From Methanohalophilus sp. RSK (GTDB taxonomy: Archaea > Halobacteriota > Methanosarcinia > Methanosarcinales > Methanosarcinaceae), in assembly GCF_003722075.1 (NCBI RefSeq), contig NZ_RDSK01000013.1, positions 142,833 through 206,832 on the forward strand: DNA of 64,000 nucleotides, in the 5' to 3' direction. The notes beneath the pieces were generated by a model, which saw nothing but the letters and a program-made list of their open reading frames with translations, did no database searches and was not told where the DNA came from. Below, one piece after another: positions 46,610 to 55,304 of the stretch. Position numbers and translations under genes: made by a program. The stretch's first letter is position 1. Each line of letters starts with the position of its first letter.

Positions 46610-48289
46610 TTAAACAAGAGGGACAGTGAACGTGAAAGTACTGCCCTTTCCGACTTCACTTTCAACCCAAATATTTCCATTGTGCATCTCAACATACTTT
46701 TTTACAAGAGATAGGCCAAGGCCAGTACCGCCAAATTTTCTGTTAGCGGATGAATCTACTTGTTTGAAAGGATCAAAAATACTTTTGAACTCTCCTTCAG
46801 GAATTCCAATGCCTGTATCTGAAACAGAGACATGGAGTTTCCCATCAGTAATTTTTGTAGTAACCTGGACTTCACCTTTTTCAGGTGTGAATTTTATTGC
46901 GTTGCTAAGCAGGTTATACATGATATCCCTGAATTTTGACCTGTCAACCTGTATATCTGGATTTTCATGCTTAAAACTGACATGTAAATCAATTGCTTTC
47001 TTTTTTGCCATGGGGCTCACAAGCGTAATTGTATCATCAATTATTTCTTCAATATTTACAGATTCAGGCACATAATCCATATTACCAGATTCAACTTTTG
47101 AAATATCAAGAATATCGTTAATTAGTTCCAGTAAGTGTTCTCCACTATTTTCTACATTTGAAATATACTTGTGCTGCTTTTCATTTAGTTCTCCAAATTG
47201 TTCTCCACTCAAAACCTGAGAAAAACCAATTATTGAATTAAGGGGAGTACGCAATTCATGACTCATATTGGCAAGGAACTCGGACTTGGTACGATTGGCT
47301 TCTTCAGCCACAAGTTTCCCTTCAAGTAAAGATTCTTCTGCAGTTTGTCGGAGTGCTTCCAGTTCCAGATTATAAAGTGAAAAGGAAATGTCACCAACAA
47401 CTTCCCTGGATAAACCAATAATCTCTTCATCACTTACATAATCTTCAGGTATTACTATTGCAATTGTGCCGTATACCTTATTGCCATATTCGATTTTTGA
47501 TACAAAGACATCTTCCCTTCCACATTCATTTTGCAATGGGCATCCACTACATTCTTTTTCGGGATTTTCTATTATTATATAATCACTGGCCTCTAAAGCA
47601 CACTGGGCACAGTGTGGCAAATTATTCTTTTGGATATATTGACGGAAATTATCAATTTTGTTGCTGTGACCACTTTCAGTAATTATATTAATTTTATTGT
47701 TTTCATCAAAAATACCTATCCAGGCGGCAGTATAATTATTGTATCTGGTTAAACTGTCACACATTTTCTGTAATGATTCATACGAGTTTTTTTCTTTGAC
47801 AATTGCTTGATTCACATCACGTATACAACGCAATGTATCGGTGAGATGAATTATTCTTTGCAAATTCTTATTACGTTGAGTTAATGCTTCTGAAAGAGAT
47901 GCTTCTGTATTTTTTTGTTCGGTGATATCATTAAAAACAGTAATGAATTTACCTTTTTGGTAAGAGTATACGGAAATTTGAAAGTGCTTATCCATTGGTT
48001 CAAAATACGTTTCAAATTTGGCAGGTTTCCCCGTTTCAGCGACTTTTGAATAGATATCAAGATATGGAGGTTCATCACTTCCATATAATTCAGATGCCAG
48101 AACATCCTTTACCTTTTCTCTTTTGAGACCGAGAATATTTTCATAAGCAGGATTGGCATCAGTTATTTTGTAATCTATGGGATTACCTTCATAATCATAA
48201 ACGATTTCATGAAAACAAATGCCTTCATCCATTATTTCATAAAGGACATTGCGCTCTTTTTCATTTTCATGATTTGTTTTTCGATTCAT
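46610..48289 (-). CDS. PAS-GAF-HisKA-HATPase sensor histidine kinase
   Basis: The 559-residue protein has no membrane segment. A PAS domain (residues about 15-125, YKITDANPAYENILG) is followed by a GAF-like sensor (about 160-320), HisKA with SHELRTPLNSIIGFSQVL and HATPase motifs NLLSNAIKFT, DTGIGIPEGE and GTGLGLSLVKKY. The GAF-like part has a cysteine cluster: HCAQC, then about 20 residues on CSGCPLQNECG. Methanosarcinales kinases of this type can bind haem or respond to redox state, so a cofactor or thiol switch is plausible. No response regulator is adjacent. It resembles the kinase at 6176-7493 in its catalytic core. Confidence 0.9.
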   Translation of the reverse strand: MNRKTNHENEKERNVLYEIMDEGICFHEIVYDYEGNPIDYKITDANPAYENILGLKREKVKDVLASELYGSDEPPYLDIYSKVAETGKPAKFETYFEPMDKHFQISVYSYQKGKFITVFNDITEQKNTEASLSEALTQRNKNLQRIIHLTDTLRCIRDVNQAIVKEKNSYESLQKMCDSLTRYNNYTAAWIGIFDENNKINIITESGHSNKIDNFRQYIQKNNLPHCAQCALEASDYIIIENPEKECSGCPLQNECGREDVFVSKIEYGNKVYGTIAIVIPEDYVSDEEIIGLSREVVGDISFSLYNLELEALRQTAEESLLEGKLVAEEANRTKSEFLANMSHELRTPLNSIIGFSQVLSGEQFGELNEKQHKYISNVENSGEHLLELINDILDISKVESGNMDYVPESVNIEEIIDDTITLVSPMAKKKAIDLHVSFKHENPDIQVDRSKFRDIMYNLLSNAIKFTPEKGEVQVTTKITDGKLHVSVSDTGIGIPEGEFKSIFDPFKQVDSSANRKFGGTGLGLSLVKKYVEMHNGNIWVESEVGKGSTFTFTVPLV

Positions 48290-48403
48290 TTAGAAGTGTC
48301 CCTTATAATCTAATCAAGAAATACTAGGCAACAGGTAACTTAATTGGTATTTAAACCATGTTTATATTCATTTTGTATATGATATAAATATACTGGTTCA
48401 AAA

Positions 48404-48550
48404 TTGAAAGCCCAAAAACGCAGTTATCTGGAACAATTCCTGGATTCCCATGATTACATCCGCAAAGGCACTTTCTTCCGGCTGAGCTATGACCCGCCCT
48501 GGGCGCCGGATTTCCTGAAACGTCATGAGATTGCCATCAGGATTGAATGA
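48404..48550 (+). pseudogene. C-terminal remnant of a SOUL-type haem-binding protein
   Basis: A 48-codon frame ending at TGA 48550 reads YLEQFLDSHDYIRKGTFFRL and then SYDPPWAPDFLKRHEIAIRI. The end YDPPWxPxFxxRxEIxI is characteristic of the C-terminus of SOUL/haem-binding protein family members. The N-terminal 120 or more residues are missing. It sits among tRNA-Leu copies, an area of rearrangement. Confidence 0.55.
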
Positions 48551-48666
48551 TATTTTTGCGCAACATTAATATCTATGTGTGCCCATGTAAGACCACTTTC
48601 CACACAGCCGGACGATAAGTACAGGTTGAAATTCTGGAAATACGTGAAATGCCTTTCAATCTTTTT

Positions 48667-48712
48667 GCGGGGATTGCCCAGCCAGGCCAAAGGCACATGG
48701 CTTAGGATTATA
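48667..48712 (+). pseudogene. 5' half of a tRNA-Leu
   Basis: GCGGGGATTGCCCAGCCAGG (48667-48686) continues through CCAAAGGC and TGGCTTAGGA, matching the intact tRNA-Leu at 48804 from the acceptor through the anticodon loop. After the anticodon the match stops; there is no T arm and no pairing acceptor strand. A truncated duplicate, typical of integration or recombination at tRNA genes. Confidence 0.75.
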
Positions 48713-48803
48713 TTCAAAGGGCTGCATGTTGTTTTCTGCAAATTTGCTTTCAATAATCCGTCAATTTAATATGTAAGGTATGTATTTAATCAACATCAAT
48801 CGG

Positions 48804-48888
48804 GCGAGGGTTGCCCAGCCAGGCCAAAGGCGATGGGCTTAGGACCCATTCTCGTAGGAGTCCGTGGGTTCGAATCCCACCTCTCGCA
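48804..48888 (+). tRNA. tRNA-Leu (TAG)
   Basis: Long-variable-arm tRNA: acceptor GCGAGGG/CTCTCGC, anticodon stem-loop ATGGGCTTAGGACCCAT with anticodon TAG, variable arm TCTCGTAGGAGT, T arm GTGGGTTCGAATCCCAC. CCA not encoded. Confidence 0.94.
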
Positions 48889-49110
48889 CTATTCTTTTGG
48901 GGTGTATAAAAAGAAAATATAACAATGGTAAAAAATTTTGAAGTCAGGAAGGTTTAATTCTCGAATTTTACTAAAGAATTAGTCGCCTGAATTTTAGATT
49001 CAAGTTAGTTGGAAAAGCAAACATAATAATATAGGATGTATTGTACGATATTGAATATAACCTAAATTCATCCCCTATGTTGATTTAAATTGATGTTCTA
49101 CAGGACCGTT

Positions 49111-49488
49111 TCAATTCTCGATGCCCAATATTTCTTTGGTCAGCTCATAGCTATGTTCTGTACATTCAGTAGCAGACTCATCAACACATTCTTTATAAGC
49201 AAATCCTGAAATCTCATAAAGCAGTTTGTTTAAATTCCTACCTTTACTTGTTAGGTGATATTCTATCGTTAAAGGTGTCTTGGAAACAATTATTTTTTCT
49301 ACCAGTTCATCTTGTTCTAGCTGACGCAATTTCTCTGATAGGACCTTGCTACTGAGTTTTGGATTATTCTTTAAAAAATCATTGAAATGCGTGCTTCCAC
49401 AAAACATGTCCCTGATAATGTTAAGAGTCCATTTTTTACTTATTAGTTTGATTGCTTTGTCTATAGGACTGCGTTTCAATTGACCCAT
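49111..49488 (-). CDS. HxlR-family transcriptional regulator
   Basis: The 125-residue protein has the HxlR winged helix: SPIDKAIKLISKKWTLNIIR, then LSSKVLSEKLRQLEQDELVEK and the wing YHLTSKGRNLNKLLYEI. The usual N-terminal redox cysteine of many HxlR proteins is absent, but there are Cys residues at the C-terminal end (KECVDESATEC). It is transcribed away from fae, which starts 184 bases on the other side. HxlR of Bacillus controls formaldehyde fixation genes, so regulation of fae is a reasonable hypothesis. Confidence 0.88.
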   Translation of the reverse strand: MGQLKRSPIDKAIKLISKKWTLNIIRDMFCGSTHFNDFLKNNPKLSSKVLSEKLRQLEQDELVEKIIVSKTPLTIEYHLTSKGRNLNKLLYEISGFAYKECVDESATECTEHSYELTKEILGIEN

Positions 49489-49672
49489 GTATATCTCACC
49501 TGATTACTAATTGGTTAGATTAAGTATTTAAATTACTATTGGTAATTAGGGTGTGCAACACGGCATTGTAGAAAACCTCCATTATCTATTAAATAAAACA
49601 ATAATGTTCCAAATTATCTAAATTTGAGCATACAATGTGGGTATTTCTGCAGGCCAAAAGGAGAGATAAAAT

Positions 49673-50176
49673 ATGGCAAAAATAACACAGAGTCTTATTG
49701 GCGAAGCATTGGTAGGAGAAGGACCTGAAGTTGCACACATCGATCTTGTTATCGGTACAAAGGGAAGTGCAGTTGAGAATGCATTCATGAATGCACTTGC
49801 AAACCCACAGCAGGGTCATTCCCCACTGCTTGCAGTCCTTGAACCAAACGTTATGCCAAAACCAGCAACACTTCTGGTGAACAAGGTTACCATCAAGAAT
49901 GTAACGCAGGCTTCCCTGATGTTCGGCCCTGCACAGGCAGCTATTGCAAAAGCTGTAATGGACAGTGTAGCTGACGGCGTTATTCCAAAAGAAGAAGCAG
50001 AAAACCTTCTTGTCATTGTCTCAGTATTCCTCGAGTGGGATGCAACAGACAAGGATAAGATCTACGAGTTCAACTACGAAGCAACAAAGATGGCAATCAA
50101 ACGCGCTATTGACGGAACACCAACCGTTGATGAAGCACTTGCAAAGAAGGACTCTGCAGAGCACCCATTTGCTTAA
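49673..50176 (+). CDS. fae: Formaldehyde-activating enzyme Fae
   Basis: The 167-residue protein is a stand-alone Fae: SLIGEALVGEGPEVAHIDLV with the conserved histidine, AFMNALANPQQGHSPLLAVL, PATLLVNKVTIKN and VFLEWDATDKDKIYEFN. It condenses formaldehyde with tetrahydromethanopterin to methylene-H4MPT, detoxifying formaldehyde or feeding C1 metabolism. A strong AGGAGAG precedes ATG 49673 and a terminator follows. It differs from neighbouring AT-rich accessory DNA in having codon use like highly expressed genes. Confidence 0.95.
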   Translation: MAKITQSLIGEALVGEGPEVAHIDLVIGTKGSAVENAFMNALANPQQGHSPLLAVLEPNVMPKPATLLVNKVTIKNVTQASLMFGPAQAAIAKAVMDSVADGVIPKEEAENLLVIVSVFLEWDATDKDKIYEFNYEATKMAIKRAIDGTPTVDEALAKKDSAEHPFA

Positions 50177-50183
50177 AAAAGAT

Positions 50184-50219
50184 ATCCTGCGAGCAAAATC
50201 GCAGGATGCTCATCTTTTT
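50184..50219 (+). terminator. Terminator after fae
   Basis: ATCCTGCGA (50184-50192) pairs with TCGCAGGAT (50199-50207) around GCAAAA; a T-run (CTTTTTG) follows at 50214-50219. Confidence 0.75.
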
Positions 50220-50268
50220 GATTTCAAAACAATAACTTAAATTTATAATTATTTAATTTGGAGCTAAC

Positions 50269-50793
50269 ATGAAAATCAATAACCAAATATCTTATGGGAT
50301 TTATGCCAGATTGGTTTTTTGTGTAGTCATATTTGCAGTTTCAGGTTACCTTATATCCTATAGCGAATTGCTTAAAGGATCCTTAATAACCAATGATGTT
50401 TGGTATTGGTTTTTTAGTTCAGTAGCGCAGAGCTTTGTAGCAATCATTAGTGTTCTGATAGTGGTTTATACTTTCAATAAAGATAATATCAAATATTCAC
50501 ATCAAAAAAATTATCTTGAAACCATTTTTTCATTTTCAATATTAGTTGGATTTTTCATAATCTTTTTTTCGCTTATGTTAATTCCTTTTGCATCGATTCC
50601 ATTTGGCAATACTTACAACATAACAATAAAATTGATCATAATCCATGTATTTCTAGGTCTATGTTTTTTTGATCTGATTTATACAATTAAATTTATTCAC
50701 AGTCTCTGTACGACTTCTGACGACATCGAGAATCCTATGGAAATAAATGATAATGCATTTGATGAAAAAATAGCTGATGGGGGAGAGTTTTAA
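50269..50793 (+). CDS. Hypothetical four-pass membrane protein
   Basis: The 174-residue protein has about four hydrophobic segments: LVFCVVIFAVSGYLISY, SVAQSFVAIISVLIVVYTF, IFSFSILVGFFIIFFSLMLI and LIIIHVFLGLCFFDLIYTI, with a short acidic tail. I recognise no family. AT-rich, in the interval between the two tRNA-Leu genes, so it may be acquired DNA. Confidence 0.5.
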   Translation: MKINNQISYGIYARLVFCVVIFAVSGYLISYSELLKGSLITNDVWYWFFSSVAQSFVAIISVLIVVYTFNKDNIKYSHQKNYLETIFSFSILVGFFIIFFSLMLIPFASIPFGNTYNITIKLIIIHVFLGLCFFDLIYTIKFIHSLCTTSDDIENPMEINDNAFDEKIADGGEF

Positions 50794-50810
50794 TTCATTT
50801 AGCCCCCTTC

Positions 50811-50998
50811 CTACATTTCCAATCTTTCCCTAACATGGGCATTGAGGGTAAATGGCTTCTCAGCTTCAGCATTCTTCTTCATATAATGTAAAGTACCTTT
50901 AGAAAATCCCCTCTTCTTCCATTCAGTATAGAACAGATAAATAAATTCTACAACTCTTAAGAGATTGTGCGCTGTACTGAACAATAATTCAAAAACAC
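50811..50998 (-). pseudogene. Unidentified coding remnant abutting tRNA-Leu
   Basis: A minus-strand frame of about 60 codons ends at TAG (50811-50813). It reads FELLFSTAHNLLRVVEFIY, LFYTEWKKRGFSKGTLHYMK and PFTLNAHVRERLEM. The composition is clearly protein-like but no start exists: the frame runs into the 5' end of tRNA-Leu at 51002. It looks like the C-terminus of a longer protein cut off at that point. I cannot name the family. Confidence 0.4.
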
Positions 50999-51001
50999 TA
51001 T

Positions 51002-51086
51002 GCGGGGGTTGCCCATTCAGGCCAAAGGCGCAGGGCTTAGGACCCTGTCTTGTAGAAGTTCGTGGGTTCGAATCCCACTCCCCGCA
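51002..51086 (+). tRNA. tRNA-Leu (TAG), second copy
   Basis: Acceptor GCGGGGG/TCCCCGC, anticodon stem-loop CAGGGCTTAGGACCCTG with anticodon TAG, variable arm TCTTGTAGAAGT, T arm GTGGGTTCGAATCCCAC. It shares its anticodon with the tRNA-Leu at 48804 but differs at many positions, so it is not a recent exact duplicate. Confidence 0.94.
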
Positions 51087-51174
51087 TCTGTTTTTTTTAG
51101 AAATATATGTAACTCAGCAAAGCGCCACTCTTCTAAAAAGTTCATTTTTGACTTAGAGTAGAAATTCTATAAGT

Positions 51175-52107
51175 TTAGTAATTTGGGCACAGTTTTTCTG
51201 CAATTTCAATTATAAAACCTTCTGGTATAATTGTGCCAGTGTTTTTAATGTAGTTTGGAATGCGATTATAACGAAGCAACTTAATGAAGGAATGTTTTTG
51301 CAATGGTATGTTGGAACCAGTTATTGCAAGTATTGATTTCACCTTAATTTCATCTTTTGCAAGGTTGTAATAGAGCTTCTGCAAAGCATTTCCATATTTA
51401 TGGTTGTTTAAGTGGCGATAGACAAGATAGCCAGCCCTATTAAGTTGATCGTATGGTGTGTAAGATCCATCATCGAACACCTCTTGAACATAACGTTGGC
51501 TCCAGTTTTTCGTTTCAATCACAAAGACGCCTGTTGGACCAACCACAAGATGATCTATTTGAGATGATCTCAACTTTGACCCATTAAAACTTATGTAGTC
51601 ATTCAATTCAAGATATAAATCATTGAAAAGGTAGTAGTCATTAGACAGTTTGTTTAATTCCTCAATAACGGCCAATTCTCCCAAAGCACCATAGTACTCA
51701 TTGGATTTTCTAAGGCTTTCAATTTTATTAACCTTAGAAACTAGAGATGATAATCGAGAGTCGGTTTCTTCATCCGTGTTATTTTCGAGATAATCACTTT
51801 TACTTTTTAATTGTCTCAATTTTGAAAGAAGAGGTTCAAGGCGATTGTCTACTTCATTTTGAGAATTTGTATCTAAATATTTTAGTTGTTTTTTGCTTTT
51901 ACGTATTTTTAATTTGGTTAATATGTAGTTAAAAATATCTTTCAAATTAAATTGAATTGACTGCAATGCTTCTACATTGTTTTTTATCTCATCATATTCT
52001 GATTGTATCTCGTCTATTATGCGCGGTTTTTGTGAATTTATATCACATTCTACAATGTCAATTTCTATTTCGATATTTTGTATTTCATCTTTGATTTCCC
52101 TACGCAC
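51175..52107 (-). CDS. NERD-domain protein with N-terminal coiled coil, possibly 5'-truncated
   Basis: The 310-residue protein has long charged helices (residues 1-130, e.g. EIQSEYDEIKNNVEALQSIQ) then a NERD nuclease-related domain: YYGALGELAVIEELNKLSND, then DHLVVGPTGVFVIETKNWSQ, where the Glu…Asp…ExK pattern resembles a restriction-like active site. The only start is GTG 52107, but the frame upstream is also protein-like (LIYLANEKGFQISNLDEIDA, IEKELKHQYYGRK) back to a TAG at about 52245 with no start codon. So the original N-terminus may have been cut off. Confidence 0.7.
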   Translation of the reverse strand: MRREIKDEIQNIEIEIDIVECDINSQKPRIIDEIQSEYDEIKNNVEALQSIQFNLKDIFNYILTKLKIRKSKKQLKYLDTNSQNEVDNRLEPLLSKLRQLKSKSDYLENNTDEETDSRLSSLVSKVNKIESLRKSNEYYGALGELAVIEELNKLSNDYYLFNDLYLELNDYISFNGSKLRSSQIDHLVVGPTGVFVIETKNWSQRYVQEVFDDGSYTPYDQLNRAGYLVYRHLNNHKYGNALQKLYYNLAKDEIKVKSILAITGSNIPLQKHSFIKLLRYNRIPNYIKNTGTIIPEGFIIEIAEKLCPNY

Positions 52108-52320
52108 ATCGAGTTTTCTTCCATAATATTGATGCTTTAACTCCTTTTCTATGGCATCAATTTCATCTAAATTCGATATTTGAAAACCTTTTTCGTTGGC
52201 TAAATAGATTAAATCTTTTACAGCCCCCGAATGCCCCTACTGGATTACCACAATAAATCCTCTAGTATACTTGCAGAAGTAATATGAGTTACAATTCGAA
52301 TCTTATATTTATATGTTATT

Positions 52321-52488
52321 TTACTTTAAATGTTTAACCACTCTTTCAACAGCAACAGTATTCAATTTAATATCTCCCTTCTCAACTATCTTTTTCTTGA
52401 TTCTCTGAATCGTTTTTCTATCTATCCACTCCTTCAATGTGTTTTTGAGATAAATTAAGTATTTTCTGCATTGCCCCTTTCTTGTTCA
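52321..52488 (-). pseudogene. Unidentified coding remnant
   Basis: A minus-strand frame of about 55 codons ends at TAA (52321-52323) and reads KYLIYLKNTLKEWIDRKTIQ, RIKKKIVEKGDIKLNTVAVE, RVVKHLK. It is Lys-rich and helical with no start codon. Likely a gene end left by deletion; family unknown. The rest of 52108-52726 shows only AT-rich sequence and the flavodoxin promoter. Confidence 0.35.
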
Positions 52489-52726
52489 AGAAATCCTGTG
52501 GCTTTAAACATACCTACTCTACTCATCAATATCATTGGCCTCTTTCCCAATATACACAAAATTATCAACATTCAATCTCAATAAATTTATCACTGTCATA
52601 AATCCGTATTTCACACCTATACATGAGTTATTATTCTGTATCGAAAACAACAAAAATACATTTCACTAACCCGTATCTATATAAACTAGCAGCAAGTAAT
52701 TTTTTAATAATGATAGGAGAGATTAT

Positions 52727-53224
52727 ATGAAGACATTAGTAACATATATGACACAGACAGGAAATACAAAAAAAATAGCTGAAGCAATTTATGGGGAAAT
52801 TACCGGGGAGAAGGATATCAAAAACATCGAAGATGTAAGCAACTTTGAAGGTTATGATCTTGTGTTTGTGGGCTTTCCGGTCCTGCAATTCAATATTCCA
52901 GAAAATGTTTCAAAATTTGTAAAGGAGAATGTAGCTGGTAAGAACATAGCATTTTTCATGACCCATGCTGTTCCCGAGGGATTCGAAGCCATTCATTCAT
53001 GGACCGGCTCCTGCAAGGATATTGCAGACAGTGGAAATTATATTGGTACGTTTGAATGCCAGGGTGAGTTGGCACAACCTGTAATCGACATGTTGCTGGA
53101 ATCCGATGATCCACAAATGAAAGAGTTTGGTGAGATGGGCCCTTCCACTAAGGGACAGCCTGATGAATCTCGTGTACAGAAGGCAAGGGAATTCGCAAAA
53201 GAGATTCAGGCAAAGGTCCAGTGA
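52727..53224 (+). CDS. Flavodoxin family protein
   Basis: The 165-residue protein begins MKTLVTYMTQTGNTKKIAEAI with the FMN phosphate loop TQTGNTKK, followed by LVFVGFPVLQFNIPENVSKF and FFMTHAVPEGFEAIHSW. The HAVPEG segment and the DIADSGNYIGTFECQGEL region place it with the flavodoxin-like proteins found in clostridia and methanogens. ATG 52727 follows AGGAGAG. It probably transfers electrons within the redox cluster that starts here. Confidence 0.87.
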   Translation: MKTLVTYMTQTGNTKKIAEAIYGEITGEKDIKNIEDVSNFEGYDLVFVGFPVLQFNIPENVSKFVKENVAGKNIAFFMTHAVPEGFEAIHSWTGSCKDIADSGNYIGTFECQGELAQPVIDMLLESDDPQMKEFGEMGPSTKGQPDESRVQKAREFAKEIQAKVQ

Positions 53225-53349
53225 CTGGATATTTCTGATTTCCTGCAATCCGTGTAGGGGTTTCAGGTGCTATTAACAAAGATTAATCGCAACTCAGTTT
53301 GAGTTCATTTAATCTTTTATCTTTTCAGAGACGTCCTTACTTGAATAAA

Positions 53350-54045
53350 TTAAAAAGTGTTCAAAGGGCACACTTTAATGCATAGTCCGCATCGAAGTCC
53401 GCCAAGAACATTAAACATATACTCGGCGCATTTTTCTTTATGAATGACCCCTTCTGATGTAAGAGCATCAACCGGACATACTTCGATACACTTCATGCAT
53501 TCACTACATGCATCATTTATAAGTGGCAAATCGGTTTTTTCTTCCGTATCCAATGGTGCATCCGTCAGTATAGCAGCCATACGTACTTTAGGCCCAAAGT
53601 CCTTTGTTATCAGAAGATGATTCATGCCAAAGTTTCCCACTCCTGCACGATAAGCAGCATATTTGAAAGATAAATCTGCTTTAAGTGTCTCACGATTGGC
53701 ATACCAGTAACCGTACTCACTTCCTTCACTTGGAGCAATCGTTGCCATATAACCTTCTTTTTCAATAAGTTTAGCTAACTTGAATGCAATGACTCTCAAT
53801 GTAGTTGTAGCTGCCATAAGTGTATTTGTATATTCACCTCTGCCCTTTGGTAACGTTTCAAATGCTCCTCGTGGTACAGAAACCCCCAGGATAATTACTG
53901 ATTGTAAATTTTCCATCACATCCTGAGGCTTGTTGCCAGTATAATCTGAATCTTCAAAACAGGATTTATCAGTGATACTGATAAAATCAGCACCTAACTC
54001 AAAAGCCAGGTTCCTCAAAGTTTCTGTAATATTATTCTCTGTCAT
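53350..54045 (-). CDS. Epoxyqueuosine reductase-like 4Fe-4S protein
   Basis: The 231-residue protein has an N-terminal domain like the corrinoid/QueG-type reductases (LAFELGADFISITDKS, VIILGVSVPRG, YRAGVGNFGMNHLLITKDFG) and a C-terminal ferredoxin pair: CSECMKCIEVCP and CGLCIKVCP, eight cysteines for two 4Fe-4S clusters. Shorter than QueG (about 380 residues), it matches archaeal 'epoxyqueuosine reductase-like' iron-sulfur proteins of unknown substrate. ATG 54045 is chosen over one seven codons upstream because GAGG lies just before it. Confidence 0.82.
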   Translation of the reverse strand: MTENNITETLRNLAFELGADFISITDKSCFEDSDYTGNKPQDVMENLQSVIILGVSVPRGAFETLPKGRGEYTNTLMAATTTLRVIAFKLAKLIEKEGYMATIAPSEGSEYGYWYANRETLKADLSFKYAAYRAGVGNFGMNHLLITKDFGPKVRMAAILTDAPLDTEEKTDLPLINDACSECMKCIEVCPVDALTSEGVIHKEKCAEYMFNVLGGLRCGLCIKVCPLNTF

Positions 54046-54149
54046 TTTTCCTCTTCCTTTTGACAAGAACTATTTGCGATACTTTTCAAAAATACCACAG
54101 TAAAACATTGTACACAGCGTTTAAAAAATATACTGTAAGCATTCCTGTT

Positions 54150-54806
54150 TTATTCTTTTGACTTCAGGTATTCTGCAATATTCTTGCCCAGTTCTTTTGC
54201 GGCATTGACAGCTTCAGGTTGGTCCTCAAATTTGTTTATTCCTACAGACTCTTTTGTTGCATCTGGACCAAACGTCATCTTGATACCGCTCATGTCACAT
54301 TCGTCTCCAAATCTGCATCGAACACATGGATTATTGCCAAGGATCCTAACAGAGCCTACAGCCTCCATTCCTTCTTCCATCATGTAATATGTAATCGCAT
54401 TGATACCGTTATCAGAGGCGGGTGGCATCATCTCAAAATCCTTCGGGATTGCAGATGTGATTATAGCACCGCCTGGTTTTCCCTTCATAAATCCGTATCT
54501 ATGACGAAGTGGGTAGAGCCTTTCAATGAATGCCTTTGTACGTGAGTCAAGGGTGGAATAAGGTGTAAAACCTGCAATAATTAGAGCATCTGCTTCTTTA
54601 GCTTTTTCTGCCAAAGCAATGCCGTCGTCTTTAATTACACAGACATTCGTTTTTACACAACCCAGACACGCCTTACAGGGAGCAACGGTATAATCAATAA
54701 GTTTGACAAATTCGTAATCCATGCCTGTTGCTTCAAGGGCTGCTTTTAGAGCACGGTCGGCATTACTGTCTTTGATAGGGGAACCTGATACACCAAGAAT
54801 TTTCAT
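54150..54806 (-). CDS. NADPH-dependent FMN reductase / iron-sulfur flavoprotein-like
   Basis: The 218-residue protein begins MKILGVSGSPIKDSNADRAL, the FMN loop GSPxxxSN, then CKACLGCVKTNVCVIKDD, the compact cysteine motif CxxCxxC…C of archaeal iron-sulfur flavoproteins, and a second CVRCRFGDEC. It likely binds FMN and a 4Fe-4S cluster and may reduce O2 or H2O2. It is divergent in direction from the regulator at 55305 and same-strand with the two neighbouring genes. Confidence 0.87.
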   Translation of the reverse strand: MKILGVSGSPIKDSNADRALKAALEATGMDYEFVKLIDYTVAPCKACLGCVKTNVCVIKDDGIALAEKAKEADALIIAGFTPYSTLDSRTKAFIERLYPLRHRYGFMKGKPGGAIITSAIPKDFEMMPPASDNGINAITYYMMEEGMEAVGSVRILGNNPCVRCRFGDECDMSGIKMTFGPDATKESVGINKFEDQPEAVNAAKELGKNIAEYLKSKE

Positions 54807-54874
54807 TACTATTCACTCCTATTGACAATCAGCTTGTAAATACCTTGAGTGTTGTGTGCAAAAGGGTGTGGGTA

Positions 54875-55114
54875 TTACAACCCAGCCCTTTCAACAAGGG
54901 TGTCAGCGATCTGCTTTGCACTCTCAATTGGGAAGTCTTCTGGTGTAAGAAGTGCACCTGCTTCTCCTGCGGTAATCTCGACATCTCCTGCTTTACATTT
55001 AGTGTCTGCACCAGCAGGCATTGCTGCAAGAAGATCTTCAGGTGAATTTATAGGGAATGATGCATCTGCCAGTGCTCCAACGATCTGGGAATGGATTTCT
55101 TCTTTTACGCTCAT
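54875..55114 (-). CDS. MTH865-like family small protein
   Basis: The 79-residue protein starts [20 protein letters not shown] and continues [40 protein letters not shown]. This is the MTH865 family, an EF-hand-like helical fold known from Methanothermobacter, of unknown role. ATG 55114 is preceded by AAGGAGAA; the frame extends upstream without homology. It is probably the first gene of the operon leading to the flavoprotein and Fe-S reductase. Confidence 0.85.
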   Translation of the reverse strand: MSVKEEIHSQIVGALADASFPINSPEDLLAAMPAGADTKCKAGDVEITAGEAGALLTPEDFPIESAKQIADTLVERAGL

Positions 55115-55304
55115 TTTGTTTTCTCCTTTATGGTTTTTTATGTGGTTCCATGTTCTTTGGAAGATTTGAACCACAATAGATAATTGATAGTTATTCATAT
55201 ATACTTAATCGGCATTACAATGACTCTTGTATAGTGGAGTAACTCCTATGACCTTTAAGGTTTTACTAGAAACCCTTATAAGCAATGTGTGAAAATTCTA
55301 TATT

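Noticed and set aside
48667..48712. The half tRNA-Leu as a functional split tRNA gene
   Set aside because: No matching 3' half with complementary acceptor was seen, and intact tRNA-Leu(TAG) genes exist beside it. A truncated duplicate is simpler.
48575..48769. A 64-codon frame across the half tRNA-Leu
   Set aside because: It overlaps tRNA-derived sequence and has no protein-like pattern.
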